Below are positions 1-6,992 of a stretch of 64,000 nucleotides of DNA, piece after piece (within the stretch, counting starts at the first letter, position 1; every line of letters begins with the position of its first letter). The stretch spans positions 43,499 to 107,498 of the forward strand of contig NZ_JAMXLR010000065.1 of the NCBI RefSeq assembly GCF_024054565.1, in the 5' to 3' direction. The DNA is from Aeoliella straminimaris (GTDB lineage: Bacteria > Planctomycetota > Planctomycetia > Pirellulales > Lacipirellulaceae). Both the position numbers and the translations under genes were made by a program. A model generated the notes under the pieces. That model was not told where the DNA came from. It did no database searches and was given only the letters and a program-made list of their open reading frames with translations.

Positions 1-1
1 C

Positions 2-271
2 GACCAACTGCTGGCACAGCGGCACACACCACTGGACGTTGTGATCGAGTTGGTGATCGAGCAGGGAGAATTGCTCAAGCGGTTGATGAAACGCGGCCGC
101 GGTGATGATAACATGGCTACTATCCAACAACGGTTGCAGAGTTACGAAAACCAAACCGCGCCGTTGGTAAAGTACTACTCGGAACGAATGCTGCTTCAGT
201 CGATCGATGCCGCTGGATCGATGGACAGCGTATACGATGCCATCCTCGCGGCCGTCAAATCGGTGAAGTAG
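2..271 (+). CDS. adk: Adenylate kinase, C-terminal part (gene cut by window edge)
   Basis: The open frame enters from the window edge and ends at a stop at 271, giving 89 residues with no start inside the window. The residues RGRGDD, RLQSYENQTAPLVKYY and the closing helix match the end of bacterial adenylate kinase: the R-x-DD motif of the ATP/AMP core, the R-L-x-x-Y...T-x-P-L-x-x-Y-Y block, and the final helix. The enzyme interconverts ATP plus AMP with two ADP in the cytoplasm. Methionine aminopeptidase follows 134 bp downstream, which is the classical order at the end of the spc ribosomal-protein operon (secY-adk-map) and supports the call. The N-terminal P-loop lies outside the window. 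Confidence 0.85.
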   Translation, partial: DQLLAQRHTPLDVVIELVIEQGELLKRLMKRGRGDDNMATIQQRLQSYENQTAPLVKYYSERMLLQSIDAAGSMDSVYDAILAAVKSVK

Positions 272-405
272 GAGCCCTCGTATCGCCGGTTTCGCGGCGG
301 TAGGTTGAGTATAGTCCGGCAAGCACGCCCCTCCAGAACGAAACAGCCCGCGCGGCAGGCACTAACCCCGGTTGGCATCCGCTGGCCACCACCCCTCCAC
401 GACCG

Positions 406-1218
406 GTGATCCATCTCAAGAGCGAACGCGAAATTGGCAAGATGCGGCGATCGGGTTTGGCCGTGTGGCAAGCCCACCAGATCGCCAGGCGAATGGTGAA
501 GCCTGGTGTGACAACCGCCGCGATCGACGCCGAAATCGAGGCCTACTTCGAGAAGCTCGGTGGCGAGCCCCTCTTCAAGAACTATCCGCACCACAATCGG
601 GGCAAACCTCGCTTCCCCGCCGTCACGTGCATGAGCGTGAACGAAGAAGTGGTGCACGGCATCCCCAATAATCGTCCACTCAAAGAAGGCGACATCCTGA
701 GCCTCGACACCGGGGTGCGAATCAATGGCTGGTGCGGCGACGCGGCCGTCACTTACGCCGTGGGCGAAATCGATCCCGATGTGCAAAAGCTGCTCGACGT
801 GACCAAAGGCACGCTCGACATGGCGTTCGAGCTGATGCACACCAAGAGCAAGTGGAGCCAGATCGCTCGCGAGATGGCCGAGTATGTCTCGGACAACGGT
901 TTCTCGACCGTCGAGTGCTTCGTAGGCCATGGCATCGGTCGGCAAATGCACGAAGACCCACAGGTGCCCAACTTCCTAGGCCGCGCGCTCCGCGGCACGG
1001 GCGACTTCCGCATCGAACCGGGCCTGGTGATTGCCGTGGAGCCGATGGTGAACATGGGCACCAAACGCGTCAAGATGCTAAAGGACCATTGGACCCAGGT
1101 CACCGCCGACGGCAGGCCAAGCGCGCACTTCGAACACACCATCGCCGTGACGGACGATGGTCCCCAACAGCTGACGGTTGCGCCGCAACCTTCGGAAGAG
1201 AAGCTGTTGGTGGTGTAG
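406..1218 (+). CDS. map: Methionine aminopeptidase, type I
   Basis: This 270-residue cytosolic metalloprotease removes the initiator methionine from new proteins. All five metal ligands of the family are visible: the two Asp of S-L-D-T-G...C-G-D-A-A, the His of G-H-G-I-G, the Glu of A-V-E-P-M and the Glu of F-E-H-T. Length is normal for type Ia enzymes. The start is a GTG at 406 and the N-terminus (I-H-L-K-S-E-R-E-I) matches family starts; the ribosome-binding site is weak. Its place after adk is the conserved ribosomal-operon context. The next gene on the other strand converges with only 13 bp between the stops. Confidence 0.95.
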   Translation: MIHLKSEREIGKMRRSGLAVWQAHQIARRMVKPGVTTAAIDAEIEAYFEKLGGEPLFKNYPHHNRGKPRFPAVTCMSVNEEVVHGIPNNRPLKEGDILSLDTGVRINGWCGDAAVTYAVGEIDPDVQKLLDVTKGTLDMAFELMHTKSKWSQIAREMAEYVSDNGFSTVECFVGHGIGRQMHEDPQVPNFLGRALRGTGDFRIEPGLVIAVEPMVNMGTKRVKMLKDHWTQVTADGRPSAHFEHTIAVTDDGPQQLTVAPQPSEEKLLVV

Positions 1219-1231
1219 CAGCTGCTTCGCG

Positions 1232-2281
1232 CTAGCCGCCCTGCGACCGCAGGTGGGCGATGATCTCGGCGGTCGTCATCTTCGACGGATCCGCTGGGGC
1301 AGGTTCGGCTGCCGGCTCATCGGCTGTGGTGTCCGCTGGCTTGGCCGACTTTGTACCACCCTGCATACGCAGAATCTCGATGGGCGAAAGCCCTTCGGTG
1401 CTCGGCTTGGCGGGCTCGGCCGGTTGCTCTGCTGGTTTGCCCCTTGTGCCACCTTGCCGGCGGAGGATCTCGATCGGCGATAGTCCTTCGGTGCTTGCTT
1501 CGGCTGGCTTGGCGGGTTGCTCGGCCTTCTTGCCTAACGTGCCCCCCTGTTGCCGCAAGATCTCGATGGGCGAGAGGCCCTCGGTACTCGGCTTGGCCGG
1601 CGTGGCGGGCTTGTCGGACTTGTCGGACTTCTTGCCGCCCTGCTGACGCAAGATTTCGATGGGCGAGAGGCCCTCGGTGCTGGGCTTCGCTGGCTTGGCG
1701 GGCTGATCGGACTTCTTGGCTCCCTGCTGCCGCAGGATCTCGATGGGCGAAAGACCTTCCGTCTTGGCTTTGGCCGGCGCAGCGGGTTTCGCGGACTTAC
1801 CGGCGCCTTGCTGCCGCAGTTGCTCGATGGGCGACAGCCCCTCGCTCTTCGCCTTGGCGGGCTTGGCTGCTTTGCCCGCCCCCTGCTGTCGCAACTGCTC
1901 GAGTGGCGAGAGCCCTGCTGGCTTTGGCTTAGCCGCGGGGGCAGATTTGCCCTTGGCGGCGCCCTTCTGCCGCAACTGCTCCAGCGGCGACAGTCCCTTG
2001 GCGGCCGGCTTTTTGGCCGCCGGTTTAGCGGCAGCGGCCGGTTTCTTCGCTTCGAGTCCAGCCGGCTTATCGACGACCTTCAGGTCCGAAAGGGCGATAT
2101 CGTACCAGCCGATGTTGTGGTGGTAATCGAGCCACTCGACCAGCGCCCGATCGCTCATGTTCACGGTTTTGACCTGTCCCACCAACCCGGCAAACCGGGC
2201 CAGTTCGGCTCGATCGGTGGCCACGGAGACATATTTGTCCGTGTAGACCTGTTTATGCTGTTCAACCTGCTCTGCCAGCAT
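1232..2281 (-). CDS. Alanine/lysine/proline-rich protein with nine copies of a GLSPIEILRQQGG-like motif
   Basis: I do not recognise a named family. The start is taken as the ATG at 2281 because AAGGAG lies six bases before it; a longer frame to 2404 exists. The 349-residue product has a compact N-terminal region (about residues 1-70, small-barrel-like, containing LVGQVKTVN and GWYDIALSDLKVV). A long low-complexity A/K/P tail follows, with eight copies of G-L-S-P-[LI]-E-[QI]-L-R-x-[QK]-G at residues 96, 123, 148, 176, 204, 235, 266 and 297, plus a degenerate ninth (A-E-I-I-A-H-L-R-S-Q-G-G) at the C-terminus. Spacing is 25-31 residues. There is no signal peptide, so it is probably cytosolic. 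The motif looks like a short amphipathic helix on a flexible tether, suggesting a multivalent binding partner; that is inference. Confidence 0.75.
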   Translation of the reverse strand: MLAEQVEQHKQVYTDKYVSVATDRAELARFAGLVGQVKTVNMSDRALVEWLDYHHNIGWYDIALSDLKVVDKPAGLEAKKPAAAAKPAAKKPAAKGLSPLEQLRQKGAAKGKSAPAAKPKPAGLSPLEQLRQQGAGKAAKPAKAKSEGLSPIEQLRQQGAGKSAKPAAPAKAKTEGLSPIEILRQQGAKKSDQPAKPAKPSTEGLSPIEILRQQGGKKSDKSDKPATPAKPSTEGLSPIEILRQQGGTLGKKAEQPAKPAEASTEGLSPIEILRRQGGTRGKPAEQPAEPAKPSTEGLSPIEILRMQGGTKSAKPADTTADEPAAEPAPADPSKMTTAEIIAHLRSQGG

Positions 2282-2451
2282 CTCCATCTCCTTTTGCTCG
2301 CAAGCGGATGCGGGGGAGGTTATTTTCGCCGCAACGGGCCCTTCGCCGCAAGTGTGGCACCCCGCTCGGCTCGTCACTAAAATGGGGTTTCCTTTCCGAT
2401 CCATCCAGCGGCCAGGAGCCGCCCCTCTGTTTTACCTGGAGAACAGTCAAC

Positions 2452-3300
2452 ATGTGCAAGTTGTCATTGTCCGTTTGCGGTTTGTTGCTCGCGGTGTTGG
2501 TCCTGCCGGCGGTGGCTGAGGAGTATCAGAACGGCATCGCGTGGGACGAACCAGCCAAGATCACGCCGGGCGAGAAGGACAGCGATCCTCCGTCCGATGC
2601 GGTGGTGTTGTTCGATGGCTCGAACCTCGACGCTTGGAACAATGGCGACAAATGGGAGATCGAAGACGGCGTCGCCACTGTGCGGGGCGGTGGCATCAGT
2701 ACCAAGCAGCAGTTCGGCGACTGTCAGTTGCACATCGAATGGTCATCCCCCAATCCGCCCAAGGGCAGCGGCCAAGGTTGTGGCAACAGCGGTGTGTTTC
2801 TGATGGAAAGATACGAAGTACAGGTGCTCGACTCCTACTCCACGGAAACCTACCGCGACGGTCAGGCCGGCGCTATCTACAAGCAGAAACCGCCGGCGGT
2901 GAATGCCACGCGCAAGCCGGGCGAGTGGAACAGCTACGATATCTTCTGGACCGCCCCGCGCTTCGACGAGTCGGGCGAGTTGGTCTCGCCAGCCTACATC
3001 ACCGTGGTGCACAACGGCGTACTGATTCACAACCACCTGGCAGTAAAGGGCAACACGTTCTACCACGCCCCGCCCAGCTACACCGCGCACGGACCCAAGG
3101 GTCGCATCTCGCTGCAGGATCACGGCAACCCGGTTCGCTATCGCAACATCTGGGTTCGCGAATACCAACCGGCCCATGGAGAGCAGGCACGCGATCCGTA
3201 CATCCAGGACGGCGACAAGCAGACGCCCATTCAGAGCACCAGTACCGAGTCGAAGGCTTCGGGGTTGGTCGCGACCGGTGGCAGCAACAAGCGGAAATAG
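2452..3300 (+). CDS. Secreted DUF1080 (3-keto-disaccharide hydrolase-like) protein
   Basis: The start ATG at 2452 follows a GGAG site and opens a signal peptide (MCKLSLSVCGLLLAVLVLPAVA), leaving a mature protein of about 260 residues. The core carries the DUF1080 signatures: L-F-D-G-S-N-L-D-A-W near the N-terminus, W-x-I-E-D-G-V, then G-N-S-G-V-F-L and Y-E-V-Q-V-L-D-S, and late G-x-I-S-L-Q-D-H-G-N-P-V-R-Y-R-N-I-W. This is a concanavalin-like beta-sandwich very abundant in planctomycetes and linked to glycoside turnover in the periplasm. The substrate cannot be told from sequence. The gene is divergent from the motif-repeat protein. Confidence 0.88.
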   Translation: MCKLSLSVCGLLLAVLVLPAVAEEYQNGIAWDEPAKITPGEKDSDPPSDAVVLFDGSNLDAWNNGDKWEIEDGVATVRGGGISTKQQFGDCQLHIEWSSPNPPKGSGQGCGNSGVFLMERYEVQVLDSYSTETYRDGQAGAIYKQKPPAVNATRKPGEWNSYDIFWTAPRFDESGELVSPAYITVVHNGVLIHNHLAVKGNTFYHAPPSYTAHGPKGRISLQDHGNPVRYRNIWVREYQPAHGEQARDPYIQDGDKQTPIQSTSTESKASGLVATGGSNKRK

Positions 3301-3450
3301 CGCTTAACCGCTCCAGCTGGAACCATCCTGGCTGAGGTTTCTTTCCATTGCCGCTTGCATCCGCGGCCTCGAGAACTAGGCTTTCCGGGCAGACACGATT
3401 CAGTTCGCTGTCTGCCGGCGTACGGCCTTTTCAATTACTGACTCGAGAAG

Positions 3451-4056
3451 ATGGAAATCGTCATGATGGTATCGATTGCCCTGTCGAAGCAGAGTGTCTT
3501 TGGTGCGACCCTCGCGATGGTGGTCCTGCTGGGATGTCTCTCCCCTGCCAGTGCCGATTCGACAGAACAACCGCCTATCACCGTGGCCGAAGTCAACGCC
3601 GCCCAGCAGGCGTGGTGCGATGGTTTGGTGGAAATCAGTAAGGTCCACCAGGCCAACGGCGATTATCGCGCTGTCGCCACCCAGTTGATCGACGACCTGT
3701 ACGATTACGAAGATGGGAAAGTCTTTTTCAAGCCAACCTTGGCCTTCGGAAAGAACACCTTCCGGCCGACTCGCGAAGGAGCCATCTCGTACTTTGTCGG
3801 TGGCGACGACAGCTACCCCGAAGATTCGGGCTTCGCCTTGAATAATTGGACCGAAGTCACTTACGACAACAACGCCAGCGAGAACGGCGTTCAGATTCAC
3901 GGCGATGTCGCCATCACCATGGGCAACGTCTACCTGACCGACGCCAAGGGCGAGCAGGCGATGGTCGACAAGACGTTTGTGTTCCGCCGCGGCTCGGACG
4001 GCAAGCTTCGCCTGTGTGTTCACAAGTCGTCTCTGCCGTTTGATCCGGCGGACTAG
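3451..4056 (+). CDS. Secreted NTF2-like protein (family often mislabelled phosphoribosyl-AMP cyclohydrolase)
   Basis: The 201-residue product has an N-terminal signal (hydrophobic stretch ending C-L-S-P-A-S-A-D). The body begins V-A-E-V-N-A-A-Q-Q-A-W-C-D-G and ends with D-K-T-F-V-F-R-R...L-R-L-C-V-H-K-S-S-L-P. I recognise this as the periplasmic NTF2/SnoaL-fold family that databases sometimes call phosphoribosyl-AMP cyclohydrolase; it lacks the HisI Cys metal site, so that name should not be used. The function is unknown. The start could be 3451 or the ATG at 3463. Its TAG stop forms the edge of the palindromic element that follows. Confidence 0.7.
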   Translation: MEIVMMVSIALSKQSVFGATLAMVVLLGCLSPASADSTEQPPITVAEVNAAQQAWCDGLVEISKVHQANGDYRAVATQLIDDLYDYEDGKVFFKPTLAFGKNTFRPTREGAISYFVGGDDSYPEDSGFALNNWTEVTYDNNASENGVQIHGDVAITMGNVYLTDAKGEQAMVDKTFVFRRGSDGKLRLCVHKSSLPFDPAD

Positions 4057-4212
4057 AGCGTTTTCAGAATTGGTGTGCTGGTTTGGCGCCGTGGTGTTGG
4101 TCCGCTGCGCGAAGGCCGAAGCAGGCGAATTGCTATTCGTCGATGCAGGCCGACAAAGCAGCGGGCCGACACAACAAGCCAAACCGGAACACCAAAGATG
4201 AAAGCGCTCTAG
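4053..4212. repeat. 160-bp imperfect palindrome bounded by CTAG (MITE-like or long-hairpin element)
   Basis: The segment starts CTAGAGCGTTTTCAG and ends CTGAAAGCGCTCTAG-like (...GATGAAAGCGCTCTAG). When it is compared with its own reverse complement, matching continues inward through GGTGTxCxGGTTTGGC, GxCCGCTGC and the middle, where CGAAT-TGCT-ATTCG closes the hairpin. The left edge coincides with the stop codon of the preceding gene. No ORF lies inside. This fits a non-autonomous mobile element or a repeated hairpin; other genome copies cannot be seen here. Confidence 0.6.
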
Positions 4213-4314
4213 CAGCGAGCAGGGTGGCGGGTTCGTCGAGAGATTCTCCCGCGAATCAACGCTACAATTGCACGAAGTCCTTTCCAACACCTTCGTGCGA
4301 CCAGAGCCCCTGCC

Positions 4315-4596
4315 ATGACTCCCCGCGTCGAAATCCATTACTGCACGCAATGCCGCTGGCTGCTCCGCGCCGCGTGGATGGCCCAGGAACTGCTTACCAC
4401 GTTCCAGGACGAAATCGGCGAAGTGGCCCTGGTGCCAGGCAGCGGTGGGGTGTTCGAGATCCACGCCGATGGCAAGCGACTGTGGTCGCGGGCCGACGAC
4501 GGCGGATTCCCCGACATCAAGGTGCTAAAAGGTCTTGTGCGCGACGCTATCGCGCCCGACAAAACGCTGGGACACTCCGAACCAGAGCCCGAGTAG
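4315..4596 (+). CDS. SelT/SelW/SelH (Rdx) family thioredoxin-like protein
   Basis: The 93-residue protein starts V-E-I-H-Y-C-T-Q-C-R-W, with the family's C-x-x-C redox motif at residues 10-13, followed by A-W-M-A-Q-E-L-L and the strand V-F-E-I-H-A-D-G. It then has the D-G-G-F-P-D-I-K-V-L-K block typical of bacterial Rdx/SelW-like proteins. Both positions are cysteine, so no selenocysteine is needed. The family has a thioredoxin-like fold and a poorly defined redox role in the cytoplasm. The gene stands between the palindrome and a convergent DUF2237 gene. Confidence 0.85.
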   Translation: MTPRVEIHYCTQCRWLLRAAWMAQELLTTFQDEIGEVALVPGSGGVFEIHADGKRLWSRADDGGFPDIKVLKGLVRDAIAPDKTLGHSEPEPE

Positions 4597-4604
4597 ACGA
4601 CCAC

Positions 4605-4976
4605 CTACTTGGCGATGGCGTGTTCTTTGAGTTCGGCCAAGTTGGCGAATTCCAGCGACGAGATGTGGCACGCCTCGAGCACCACGGGCGGGGCCATGCC
4701 GGCGTCGTAGGCTTCCTTCCAACGGGCCGCGCACAGACACCAGCGATCGCCCGGCACCAGTCCGGGAAAGCTGAACTCTGGAATGGGGGTCGAGAGGTCA
4801 TTGCCGCGACTCTTGCTGAACGCGAGAAACTCCTCCGTCATTTCGGCGCACACCACGTGCACACCGCTGTCGCCACCGCCGGTATGGCAGTAACCATCGC
4901 GGTAGAAGCCCGTCATCGGATCGGTGCAACAAGGCAGCAGCGGCTGTCCCAGCACGTTTTTGGCAGTGGTACCCAT
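4605..4976 (-). CDS. DUF2237 family protein
   Basis: The 123-residue product shows the DUF2237 fingerprints in order: N-V-L-G-Q-P-L-L-P-C-C-T-D-P-M-T-G-F-Y-R-D-G, then H-V-V-C-A-E-M-T-E-E-F-L, then S-R-G-N-D-L-S-T-P, and P-G-D-R-W-C-L-C-A-A-R-W. Conserved cysteines suggest metal or redox chemistry, but the role is unknown. I chose the ATG at 4976; a TTG at 4988 in frame is possible but has no better ribosome-binding site. It converges with the SelW-like gene, eight bases apart. Confidence 0.88.
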   Translation of the reverse strand: MGTTAKNVLGQPLLPCCTDPMTGFYRDGYCHTGGGDSGVHVVCAEMTEEFLAFSKSRGNDLSTPIPEFSFPGLVPGDRWCLCAARWKEAYDAGMAPPVVLEACHISSLEFANLAELKEHAIAK

Positions 4977-5054
4977 GGCAGAAGTCAAGCTCTAGCGGAG
5001 GAAAGGAGGCAGCGATCACTCCGCACAGCATACCAGAATCGCCAATGGTGGTCG

Positions 5055-6416
5055 CTACCTTTGCCGCGTCGGACGGGTAGCTTGTTGCGTGCCGGTGGAG
5101 GTTAGCGACAACTGCTCGATCAGCGCCCGGTCCTGGTCGGCAAGTCGCTCCAGTTGTCCGCTTTCCACCATCAGCGACAGGGCCAGGCGATGCAGGTCGG
5201 CCTTGGCCTCGGGCGGGGCGATTTGAAAGCAGTGCCACTCGACCTCCACGTCCTCCACCTTGCCCACCGCCACGATGGCCATCACCCGGCAGCCGTGCCG
5301 GTTGACCCACTGCGACTCCGACTTCAGGCTTGGTGAGTTGTCCGCGAGCGACACCATCACATCGCGGCGAAATTCGCTCAGTGCCGAGGCCGCATCGAGC
5401 GGCTTGGGATCGAGACGAACCAGGTTGCCATGCGCCACGAGTCCCTCGGGCGTGACCCGGCGCAATGTGAGCTGGTCGCCGTAGCTGCCCGTCACGTACC
5501 AGCGGGGATCGACCGAGGTGGTGAAGCCCAAGCGGTCGCTAGCCAATTCCAATGCCACGGAGGTGTCGATGTCGGCACGTTGGGCCGCAGCGATCATGTC
5601 GGCGGTCAGTGGCGAGTCCTCGGCCGCTTCGCGCTTCATGCGGACCTTGGTCACGGTGGTGCAGCCTGGCGTGGCGGGGCCAATGGTGCGCGTCTCACGT
5701 ATGGCCAGGTTCAGGTGCGAGACTTCTTCGGTGGCCCGGCGGAAGAGATAGATTCCGTTGATCTCCAGTTCGACACTGGTTCCGTCGGTCACACCATGCA
5801 CGGTGCCTGCCACCTGGCAGCGGGCATAGTGCTGGTTGGCCTCGATCAGCACGCTAGTTACCTCGCACACGCCCACCGAGTCGATGCCCAACAGGGTCTG
5901 CATCTCGGCGGGTTCGTGTTCCCAGGTGTCGCCCGGCTTGATGGTCCGTCCTGGCAGCAAGCCGCCAACGGTCAGCGAATCGGCCGCGGTCCTCAGCAGT
6001 TGCAGTTCGTCGCGATCCAGCGGTCCCTGCACGCCTTGCAAGGAGCTAGGAGTGGCGATGACCAGCTTGCGCGAACCGCGTAGTGCCAGCGGCCGCTCGC
6101 GCCCCGCGACGTTCGCCGTGCCCTCGACCGAGGTGTAGTACCGCACGCTCCGCGGTGTCCCGCCCGGCAACTGCGACTCGTCGTAAACGAGCTTGGCCTC
6201 GGCGGCGATCGCAGGCGTGGTGTCGACGTCGGCATCGTCGGTGGCGGGCAGCTTGAGCTCGCCCCCCAGTTCGACCTCGATAGAGACCGTTTGGATCTCG
6301 CCCGACGGTGCGGCCGCGGTCAGGCGGATGGCCTCTTCCGCCGAACCCAGCCGTGCGGTTCCCCACATCGCGAGTGCGGTTACGAGAATCGTGCTTACAA
6401 AGCGTCGTCGGACCAT
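5055..6416 (-). CDS. Secreted hypothetical protein, 453 residues
   Basis: I do not recognise a named domain. The N-terminus (M-V-R-R-R-F-V-S-T-I-L-V-T-A-L-A-M-W...A-R-L-G-S-A-E-E) is a signal peptide, so the protein is exported. The rest is rich in beta-strand-like alternation. A motif at about residues 155-175 (G-L-L-P-G-R-T-I-K-P-G-D-T-W-E-H) resembles the pattern in DUF6263-like secreted proteins, which is only a weak resemblance. There are no obvious catalytic motifs. It is divergent from the sigma-factor gene, with 576 bp between them. Confidence 0.7.
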   Translation of the reverse strand: MVRRRFVSTILVTALAMWGTARLGSAEEAIRLTAAAPSGEIQTVSIEVELGGELKLPATDDADVDTTPAIAAEAKLVYDESQLPGGTPRSVRYYTSVEGTANVAGRERPLALRGSRKLVIATPSSLQGVQGPLDRDELQLLRTAADSLTVGGLLPGRTIKPGDTWEHEPAEMQTLLGIDSVGVCEVTSVLIEANQHYARCQVAGTVHGVTDGTSVELEINGIYLFRRATEEVSHLNLAIRETRTIGPATPGCTTVTKVRMKREAAEDSPLTADMIAAAQRADIDTSVALELASDRLGFTTSVDPRWYVTGSYGDQLTLRRVTPEGLVAHGNLVRLDPKPLDAASALSEFRRDVMVSLADNSPSLKSESQWVNRHGCRVMAIVAVGKVEDVEVEWHCFQIAPPEAKADLHRLALSLMVESGQLERLADQDRALIEQLSLTSTGTQQATRPTRQR

Positions 6417-6992
6417 CCTGCGACTTCCCTGTCAGTGGGTGGAAGAGCGAAAAATTGAAACCTGTCGGGTTCATCGACGATTGAAGCAAAGAAAGTTCAA
6501 TTTGCTGGCCCGTCTTCGCCGGTTGTGAAAATAGGCGGAGTTGAGAGGCTGCAAAAATCCACGTTCCGCCCATGGATTTCCTCCCTTCCAAGACACGTAA
6601 CGCTATATTTGATAAGACGTTACATCCAACTGTCGCGAAACCCGCAGTACTTTTCGGGAAGAAAAACCGTTAGCTGCGCGAACTTTCTCTCGACCCAATT
6701 CCGTCTTAATGCGTACAACAGGTACGGCCTCACCGTGGCTAGCAAACCTTGACCGCCGCGGATTGGCGGAATACGGAAGCCAAATTGGCCAAGATTGTCG
6801 CGTCTCGCCCGAAGTACTAATGTGCCAGAGGCGGCCGCTTTTCCCAAAACCTTTTGCCAGCGAACCCAGTAAACACAAAGGAACCTGAACCCAGATCGGA
6901 CCTACGTACGGGGCTAGAGAAGTTAGGTACTAGCTGCGAGCAATCGCATGGAGTGTACGGACCGAGGCGGCGACAGCAGAAAGGGGTGACAT
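6417..6992. other. Divergent intergenic region with a GTAACG/CGTTAC inverted repeat
   Basis: This 576-bp region separates the divergent secreted protein and sigma-factor genes. I see no convincing ORF. A perfect inverted repeat GTAACG-N15-CGTTAC lies at 6597-6623 around an AT-rich centre (TATATTTGATAAG), which could be an operator overlapping a promoter. The sigma-factor gene has a good ribosome-binding site (AAGGGGTG, 6-7 bases before its ATG), and the long leader could hold regulatory RNA, but no known riboswitch was recognised. Confidence 0.35.

Noticed and set aside
1235..1996. Regularly spaced repeats that could be taken for a CRISPR array
   Set aside because: The repeats are in frame, encode a conserved peptide motif, and the spacers are low-complexity coding DNA; no cas genes are present.
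3451..4056. Annotation as phosphoribosyl-AMP cyclohydrolase
   Set aside because: The protein has a signal peptide and an NTF2-like pattern but none of the HisI metal-binding cysteines; the database name is a known propagation error for this family.
4083..5105. A 340-residue plus-strand frame
   Set aside because: It runs through the palindromic element, the SelW-like gene in another frame and the antisense of DUF2237; no protein motif is found.
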